This document shows positions 24,893-28,969 of a stretch of DNA of 28,969 nt, piece after piece. The number at the start of each line of letters is the position of its first letter. The first letter of the stretch is position 1. The notes beneath the pieces were generated by a model that worked only from the letters and a program-made list of their open reading frames with translations, was not told the DNA's origin and made no database searches. Both the position numbers and the translations under genes were made by a program. Location: assembly GCA_038251325.1 (NCBI GenBank), contig JBBSBL010000034.1:1-28969 (forward strand). The letters are read 5' to 3'. The stretch is from JBBSBL01 sp038251325. Its GTDB lineage: Bacteria; Actinomycetota; Thermoleophilia; Solirubrobacterales; Solirubrobacteraceae.

Positions 24893-25252
24893 TTACGACG
24901 AGCCGGAGCCTCCGGGCGAGAGCAGCAGGTAGGCCATCCCGGCGAGCAGCAACGGAGCCAGCGTGAGGCTGATGACCTCGCCCTGGGCAAGACCGGAGAC
25001 GACGATGGCGCCGACCATGTCGCCGGCCAGGACGAGCGCCGCGGGTCGCACAAGTCGGTTGGCGAGCAGGAACGCCCCGCCGACGATCTCGACGATGCCG
25101 ATAGCCGTCACGAACGCCGCCGGCCAGGGCAGCCCGTAGGTGCGGAACGAGTCGACCTCGGTCGCGTGGTTGAAGAACTTCCCGAGCCCGAAGATCACGA
25201 AGATCACGCCGGCGCTGATCCGCACGATGCGGTTCGGCGTGAGTTGAGCCAT
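24893..25252 (-). CDS. DoxX-family membrane protein
   Basis: This 119-residue protein has four predicted membrane helices. The DoxX signatures are visible: IVRISAGVIFVIFGLGKFFNH at the start, GLPWPAAFVTAIGIVEIVGGAFLL in the middle and LLLAGMAYLLL at the end. Family members are small integral membrane proteins, some linked to oxidative stress or quinone-linked electron transfer; the precise role is unknown. ATG 25252 gives the conserved N-terminus; GTG 25270 would add six residues. It lies 78 nt downstream of the DUF4126 gene and may belong to the same minus-strand cluster. Confidence 0.85.
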   Translation of the reverse strand: MAQLTPNRIVRISAGVIFVIFGLGKFFNHATEVDSFRTYGLPWPAAFVTAIGIVEIVGGAFLLANRLVRPAALVLAGDMVGAIVVSGLAQGEVISLTLAPLLLAGMAYLLLSPGGSGSS

Positions 25253-25330
25253 CGGACGCAGTGTGACCACCGCGGGGGCCGCGTGACGCGCCCGCCGTCC
25301 TCGTTCACACCTTGTTCAGGAGACGGATCC

Positions 25331-25759
25331 TCAGCGCTCCCTCGTCGCAAGCGCGACGAGGCACAGCACGACGCAGTCCTCGGCGACCGCGACGACGGCG
25401 TCGGGGAGGGGCAGGCGCTCGGACAGCACGGCGCGTGCGCGGTGGGTGGCAAAGGTCGCGGCCGCCGCCGTGCCGCCGCCGACGAGGGCGCCGCTGCGCC
25501 CCGCGACGCGGTGGCCCGAGAAGGCGCCACTGACGATTCGCGCGCCCAGCGCCGCCGGCTCGGTCCGGGGCGGCACGTCGGGGTGCTTGTCGCCGACCAG
25601 CTCGCCGGTCGCCAACGCGACGAAGACGACGCGACCACGGCGCCCGCCGAGGCGGCCGCGCAGCGCGAGCGCCGCGGGAGCGGCGAACGTGCGGGCCCCG
25701 GTGGCAGCGCCCAGCAGTGCCGCGTCGAGGAGCCCGGCGATCCCGCCACGCTCAGGCAT
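25331..25759 (-). CDS. DUF4126-family membrane protein
   Basis: This 142-residue hydrophobic protein contains LLGAATGARTFAAPAALAL, then ELVGDKHPDVPPRTEPAALGARIVSGAFSGH, then LVGGGTAAAATFATHRARA and a final VVAVAEDCVVLCLVALA helix. The order and the GDKxP...RT motif fit DUF4126, a family of small membrane proteins of unknown function. ATG 25759 lies 18 nt after the reductase stop, so it is probably co-transcribed with it. Confidence 0.75.
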   Translation of the reverse strand: MPERGGIAGLLDAALLGAATGARTFAAPAALALRGRLGGRRGRVVFVALATGELVGDKHPDVPPRTEPAALGARIVSGAFSGHRVAGRSGALVGGGTAAAATFATHRARAVLSERLPLPDAVVAVAEDCVVLCLVALATRER

Positions 25760-25777
25760 CGGGAACGACTTCCCGGC

Positions 25778-26491
25778 TCACGTCGGTCCGAAGCGCTCGG
25801 TGCGAATGCGGTCGGCGTCGTAGCCGGCGTCCATGAGCAGCCGCGCGCCGGTCTCGACGAAGCCGCTGGGCCCGCACACGTAGGCCATGCCCGCCGGCCA
25901 GGCGAGATCGGCGACGAGGCCCGCGTCGATCCGCCCCGTGGCGCCGGTCCACGCCTCGGGCGTCCGCCGCGTGTAGGTGAGCGTGGTCTCCTCGCCGAGC
26001 TCGTCGCGGTAGAAGACGTCCTCGGGCGAGCGGACCGAGTAGAGCATCCGCACGTCGACCTCGGGCCGCGCGCGTCGGCGGTGGCGCAGCATCGACATCA
26101 GCGGGACGACGCCCGACCCGCCGCCGAGGAGCAGCAGCGGCGAGCCGCCGTCCCAGACGAAGTACTCCGTCAGCGGGCCGCGCAGCTCGAGCTCGTCCCC
26201 GACCTCGACGACGTCGTGGAGGAACGGCGAGACCTCGCCGTCGCGGAGGCAGTCGACCGTCAACTCGATCTCGCCCTCGTCGAGTGGGCTGGACGCGATC
26301 GAGTAGGAACGCACGGCCTGGTAGCCGTCGGGCGCGGTGAGGCGCAGCGTGTAGTACTGCCCCGGCCGGTGCGCCGTCCACTCGGGCAGGGCGAGCCGGA
26401 AGGACTTGGCCCGCGGCGTCTCGGGCCGAATCGACGTCACGGTGGCCGTCTGCCACGGCACCGGCTGGACCTCCCGGGGCTGATCGCTCAT
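25778..26491 (-). CDS. FAD/NAD(P)-binding ferredoxin-reductase-type oxidoreductase
   Basis: This 237-residue flavoprotein has the FNR fold. The FAD-binding RSYSIASSP follows a six-strand barrel (TPRAKSFRLALP, HRPGQYYTLRL). The pyridine-nucleotide domain has LLLLGGGSGVVPLMSMLRH, VRSPEDVFYRDEL, YVCGPSGFVE and a C-terminal RIRTERFGPT. There is no 2Fe-2S ferredoxin domain, so it would deliver electrons to a separate partner. ATG 26491 starts 4 nt after the stop of the sulfite-oxidase-like gene. Such molybdopterin-reductase pairs recur in actinobacteria, which suggests the two function together. Confidence 0.87.
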   Translation of the reverse strand: MSDQPREVQPVPWQTATVTSIRPETPRAKSFRLALPEWTAHRPGQYYTLRLTAPDGYQAVRSYSIASSPLDEGEIELTVDCLRDGEVSPFLHDVVEVGDELELRGPLTEYFVWDGGSPLLLLGGGSGVVPLMSMLRHRRRARPEVDVRMLYSVRSPEDVFYRDELGEETTLTYTRRTPEAWTGATGRIDAGLVADLAWPAGMAYVCGPSGFVETGARLLMDAGYDADRIRTERFGPT

Positions 26492-26495
26492 CCCG

Positions 26496-27104
26496 TCAGT
26501 CTCCCTGGAAGCGCTGTTCCCTCCACGGGTCGCCGTAGTCGTGGTAGCCGTAGCGCTCCCAGAACCCGGGCTCGTCGTGGTCGAGCACCCGCAGGCCCTT
26601 GACCCATTTCGCCGACTTCCAGAAGTACAGGTGCGGGACGAGCAGGCGCGCGGGACCGCCGTGCTCGGTCGGCAGGGGGCGGCCCTCGTGCGCCCAGGCG
26701 ATCCACGCCTGCCCGCCCCGGACGTCGGCCAGCGGCAGGTTGGTGGTGTAGCCGCCGTGACAAAAGGAGAGGACGTGCGTGGCGCGGTCATCGACGCCGA
26801 CGGCGTCGAGCAGGACGTCGACCGACACCCCGCCGAAGCTCGTGTCCAGCTTGGACCACCGGGTGACGCAGTGGATGTCACCGCGGAAGGTCGAGCCCTC
26901 CAGCCCGTGCGCCTCCTCCCAGGTCCACGTCCGCGGCTCGGCGACCAGCCCCTCGATCGAGAAGCTCCAGTCGCTCGTCGCGACCTGCGGCGTGGCGCCG
27001 GCGGTGAGGACCGGGAAGCCCTCCTCGAAGTACTGTCCGGGCGGCAGCCGCTCGGCCATGCCATCCGGCGCGCGTTGCCGGCCGAAGAAGCCGCGGGTCG
27101 CCAT
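26496..27104 (-). CDS. sulfite-oxidase-type molybdopterin oxidoreductase
   Basis: This 202-residue protein contains only the Mo-pterin domain of the sulfite oxidase/YedY family. GDIHCVTRWSKLDTSFGGVSV carries the Mo-ligand Cys (C79). WSFSIEGLV, LLDAVGV, GYTTNLPLADV and GGPARLLVPHLYFWKSAKWVKGL follow, and it ends HDEPGFWERYGYHDYGDPW. It lacks the dimerisation and haem domains of larger sulfite oxidases and has no Tat signal, so it appears cytoplasmic. The native substrate is unknown; a sulfoxide- or sulfite-like oxyanion is the family default. ATG 27104 begins MATRGFFGRQ, typical for this subgroup. It is the first gene of a minus-strand cluster. Confidence 0.88.
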   Translation of the reverse strand: MATRGFFGRQRAPDGMAERLPPGQYFEEGFPVLTAGATPQVATSDWSFSIEGLVAEPRTWTWEEAHGLEGSTFRGDIHCVTRWSKLDTSFGGVSVDVLLDAVGVDDRATHVLSFCHGGYTTNLPLADVRGGQAWIAWAHEGRPLPTEHGGPARLLVPHLYFWKSAKWVKGLRVLDHDEPGFWERYGYHDYGDPWREQRFQGD

Positions 27105-27205
27105 GCGCCCACAGTTCCACGCCGGCGACGATCTCGCAAGCCGACGACCGAGGTCGTCGATGCCGCTCAGCACGTCCCGGCCGGTCGGGGTCCTGCTGAA
27201 CGCGG

Positions 27206-28015
27206 TCAGCGTTGCCGCTTGAGCCGGCGCCACCCACCGGCACGGTTGTTGGCGATGATCTGCTCGAACATCGCCTTCAGCGCCTCGGCGTTGATCGCTT
27301 CGCCGCGATGGATCGAGATCATCCGCGCGGTCTTGTTGTCGTGACCTCCGGTGATGATGCCCTCCGGGTCTGCGACGATGCCGCCGTCGTACAGAAAGAC
27401 GTTGACGTGGTCGCGGGCGGCCAGCAGCGCGCAGATGTTTCCCTCGAGCACGAAGTACGGCTGCGTCGTGCGCTTGATCGTCTCCTCGACCTCCTGGTCG
27501 GCGGCGTGAACGAGCTCCCGAACCTCGCGACAGATGTCCTGCTGCCACTCCGGGAGCGCGGCGACGAACGCATCCACGCGCGGGTCGCGACTCGCGGGCG
27601 AAAGGGTCATGCCGGGACCTTTCGTTGGAGATGTCGGGCGGCCGGCCACGAGCGACGTCACCAACCGTACCTCGCGAATGGGGACGCCGCGGAAATCCGA
27701 CTCGCGCACGGTCCCGTCGCGCCGGTAGCCGGCGGCGGCGTAGACGCCGAGCGCGCGCTCGTTCCGCTGCTCCGTGTAGAGGGACGCCTCGACGCAGCCG
27801 GCCGCGCGAAGGGCGTCGTGCCCCGCGGCGAGCAACGCCCGGCGCACGCCGCGACCGCCCCATGCGGGGTCGACGAACAGGAGGTACAGCTCGCCGTCCT
27901 CCGGATGCACGGCGCAGTAGCCGATGACCCGGCCCGCGCCCTCGGTGGCCACGAGCAGGCTCCTCGGCGGCGCGTGGTCGGCGATGAGCTCGGGCCACGC
28001 CTCGTCGGGAAACAT
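27206..28015 (-). CDS. GNAT acetyltransferase domain fused in frame to a DUF1801 domain
   Basis: A single 269-codon frame holds two domains. Residues 1-120 are GNAT-like: ATEGAGRVIGYCAVHP, LYLLFVDPAWGGRGVRRALLAAGHD (the acetyl-CoA loop), YTEQRNERALGVYAAAGY and VPIREVRLV. Residues 136-269 are a complete DUF1801/YdhG-like protein: DPRVDAFVAALPEWQQDI, VEETIKRTTQPYFVLEGNI, HVNVFLYDGG and the basic WRRLKRQR end. GNAT N-terminal residues are missing: the homology reaches about 30 bases beyond ATG 28015 into sequence that adjoins a broken hydrolase. The fusion may therefore be two genes joined by a lost stop. An internal ATG at 27610 with its own ribosome-binding site could still give DUF1801 alone. 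Confidence 0.6.
   Translation of the reverse strand: MFPDEAWPELIADHAPPRSLLVATEGAGRVIGYCAVHPEDGELYLLFVDPAWGGRGVRRALLAAGHDALRAAGCVEASLYTEQRNERALGVYAAAGYRRDGTVRESDFRGVPIREVRLVTSLVAGRPTSPTKGPGMTLSPASRDPRVDAFVAALPEWQQDICREVRELVHAADQEVEETIKRTTQPYFVLEGNICALLAARDHVNVFLYDGGIVADPEGIITGGHDNKTARMISIHRGEAINAEALKAMFEQIIANNRAGGWRRLKRQR
27608..27623 (-). promoter_or_regulatory. internal ribosome-binding site and ATG for stand-alone DUF1801
   Basis: Minus-strand GAAAGG (27618-27623) lies 7 nt before ATG 27610. Starting here gives a 134-residue DUF1801 protein of normal length (27206-27610), beginning MTLSPASRDPRVDAF. This is probably the original start of that gene. Confidence 0.5.
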
Positions 28016-28061
28016 CGGCTCGGGAGCGAGCGCCCCCCAGATAGCGCCATCCCTCGCGCAC

Positions 28062-28272
28062 GGCGAGCGACCGGCCGACGATCACGAGATCCTCCCGCTC
28101 GCCGATCGCCGCGAGCGCGGCCGCCGTGTACTCCGGCAGCCCCGGCCGCGTCGCTCCCGCACGGCAGATCGACGGCCACGACCTCATCACCGCCAGCGCG
28201 GAGCAACGGCGACACCAGGTGCCAGTGATCAGGACCCGAACCGGCCCCCGGGATCAGGACGAAGATGCTCAT
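28062..28272 (-). pseudogene. N-terminal remnant of an alpha/beta-hydrolase, frameshifted
   Basis: From ATG 28272 the frame reads MSIFVLIPGAGSGPDHWHLVSPLL and then GGDEVVAVDLPCGSDAAG. A one-base shift then moves the match into the next frame: GLPEYTAAALAAIGEREDLVIVGRSLA, ending at the nucleophile elbow (G-x-S). In relatives ('LPEYTxAvxxAIgdrxDLVlVGqSLGG...') another 150 or so residues follow. Here the sequence switches at once into the truncated GNAT gene. It lies divergently beside the vapBC control region. Confidence 0.7.
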
Positions 28273-28281
28273 GCCCCGAGA

Positions 28282-28301
28282 TTGATATCAAATGATATCT
28301 T
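28282..28301 (+). promoter_or_regulatory. vapBC promoter/operator: two GATATC palindromes one helical turn apart
   Basis: TTGATATCAA (28282-28291) is a perfect 10-bp palindrome. The next 10 bases, ATGATATCTT (28292-28301), repeat its core exactly 10 bp later. This AT-rich patch is striking in the window. TATCTT (28296-28301) can serve as a -10 just 6 nt before the vapB ATG, giving a leaderless transcript. Ribbon-helix-helix antitoxins bind such spaced palindromes, so autoregulation by VapB is inferred. Confidence 0.6.
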
Positions 28302-28307
28302 CAGCCG

Positions 28308-28529
28308 ATGCCCGACATCCTGATCCGGGACGTGCCGCCGGAGGACCTGGCGCGCATCGACGCACATGCGGCGCGACTCGGGCTCTCACGGACGGAATAC
28401 CTCCGACGCCGCCTCCACCAGGACGCCGGCCGGCCGGCCACGCCGGTTACCGTTGCCGACTTCGAGACGTTCGCCGCCCGCTTCGGCGATCTCGGCGACC
28501 CCGAAGTCATGCGCGAGGCCTGGTCGTGA
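28308..28529 (+). CDS. vapB: VapB-type ribbon-helix-helix antitoxin
   Basis: This 73-residue protein has a ribbon-helix-helix DNA-binding domain at residues 2-42: PDILIRDVPPEDLARIDAHAARLGLSRTEYLRRRLHQDA. A C-terminal tail (VTVADFETFAARFGDLGDPEVMREAW) would wrap and inhibit the toxin. It neutralises the PIN toxin encoded next and probably represses its own promoter. The stop overlaps the vapC start (GTGA), the usual arrangement that couples antitoxin and toxin synthesis. Length and layout are normal for the family. Confidence 0.88.
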   Translation: MPDILIRDVPPEDLARIDAHAARLGLSRTEYLRRRLHQDAGRPATPVTVADFETFAARFGDLGDPEVMREAWS

Positions 28530-28939
28530 GCGACGCCGACGCGGAGTGGCTCATCGACAAGTCCGCGCTCGTCCGCCTCGGCGGCACCACCGCGGGCGCC
28601 GACTGGGCGGAGCGCATCCAGCGGGGCCTCGTACGGATCGCCACGGTCACCTTGTTGGAGGTCGGGTACTCGGCTCGCGACGCTCGCGACCTGGACGCGG
28701 GTCTGCACGAGCCGCCGATCGGCTCGATGCCCGTCGAGTACGCCACCCCGGTTGCCGAGGACCGCGCCGTCCAGGTCCTGCGCCTGCTCGCCGAGCGTGG
28801 CCATCACCGCGCCCCTTCGGTCCCCGACCTGCTCATCGCCGCGACCGCCGAGACCGCCGGTCTCGTCGTTCTTCACGACGACAAGGACTTCGACCTCCTC
28901 GCGCAGATCACCGGCCAACCCGTCCAACGACTGACCTGA
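28526..28939 (+). CDS. vapC: VapC-type PIN-domain toxin ribonuclease
   Basis: This 137-residue protein has an intact PIN fold with all expected acidic residues: D11 in WLIDKSALVRL, E45 in TLLEVGYSARD, D101 in SVPDLLIAATAE, and the terminal acidic cluster LHDDKDFDLLA (D118, D119, D121). It would cleave RNA (often tRNA or rRNA) in a Mg-dependent way when freed from VapB. GTG 28526 starts within the vapB stop. The gene is complete; TGA is at 28937-28939, followed by 30 bases to the window end with nothing recognisable. Confidence 0.88.
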   Translation: MSDADAEWLIDKSALVRLGGTTAGADWAERIQRGLVRIATVTLLEVGYSARDARDLDAGLHEPPIGSMPVEYATPVAEDRAVQVLRLLAERGHHRAPSVPDLLIAATAETAGLVVLHDDKDFDLLAQITGQPVQRLT

Positions 28940-28969
28940 CGGGACGGCGGGGTCGGCGCGCTACCCACC

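Noticed and set aside
21287..28939. The VapC fragment and the intact vapBC as flanks of a mobile island.
   Set aside because: No integrase, transposase, tRNA or direct repeat was seen at either end, and base composition does not change between them.

Overview
The window is very GC-rich DNA with frequent GTG starts, 4-nt GTGA/ATGA gene overlaps, many Arg-rich secreted proteins and several genes whose promoter -10 element lies only 6-9 nt from the start codon. This points to a high-GC actinomycetota-type chromosome; the protein flavour (secreted beta-helix, ASH-repeat and sulfatase proteins, FdhA-FdhB-NrfD formate dehydrogenase) would fit Thermoleophilia/Solirubrobacterales. That placement is inference. 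No rRNA, tRNA, CRISPR array, transposase or phage gene was seen.

Layout. (1) 1-790: the 3' end of a probable GT2 glycosyltransferase and remnants of a small-protein/nucleotidyltransferase-like locus. (2) 791-5717: a formate dehydrogenase operon fdhA-fdhB-nrfD. The catalytic subunit is interrupted by an in-frame TGA at 1346-1348. It sits exactly where formate dehydrogenases carry selenocysteine and is followed by a hairpin whose apical GGTCT lies 18 nt downstream, the spacing I recall for E. coli fdhF. The two apparent half-genes are therefore one 1073-residue selenoprotein. (3) 5714-8116: a 38-codon mscL-like mini-gene on the minus strand, a PH-domain (bPH2/DUF304) membrane protein and a Tat-exported flavin amine oxidase. 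(4) 8136-19417: mostly exported proteins (beta-helix protein, lipoprotein, 816-residue alpha/beta-hydrolase, sulfatase, esterase, ASH-repeat protein), plus a fatty acyl-CoA ligase overlapping the large hydrolase gene.

(5) 19424-24876: intact genes (FKBP lipoprotein, SDR epimerase, quinone oxidoreductase, amidohydrolase) alternate with remnants. These are an intradiol dioxygenase with its middle excised, a VapC lacking its N-terminal half, a methyltransferase lacking its SAM-binding core with two frameshifts, the tail of a TetR regulator and a frameshifted repeat protein. (6) 24893-27104: a minus-strand cluster of a sulfite-oxidase-type molybdopterin protein, a ferredoxin-reductase-like flavoprotein, a DUF4126 membrane protein and a DoxX protein. 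(7) 27206-28272: a GNAT domain continuous in frame with DUF1801, abutting a broken alpha/beta-hydrolase. (8) 28282-28939: an intact vapBC toxin-antitoxin pair behind an AT-rich control region with two GATATC palindromes one helical turn apart.

The formate dehydrogenase operon would couple formate oxidation through Fe-S clusters to the membrane quinone pool. It depends on selenocysteine insertion (SelA/B/C/D) and molybdopterin genes that are not in this window.
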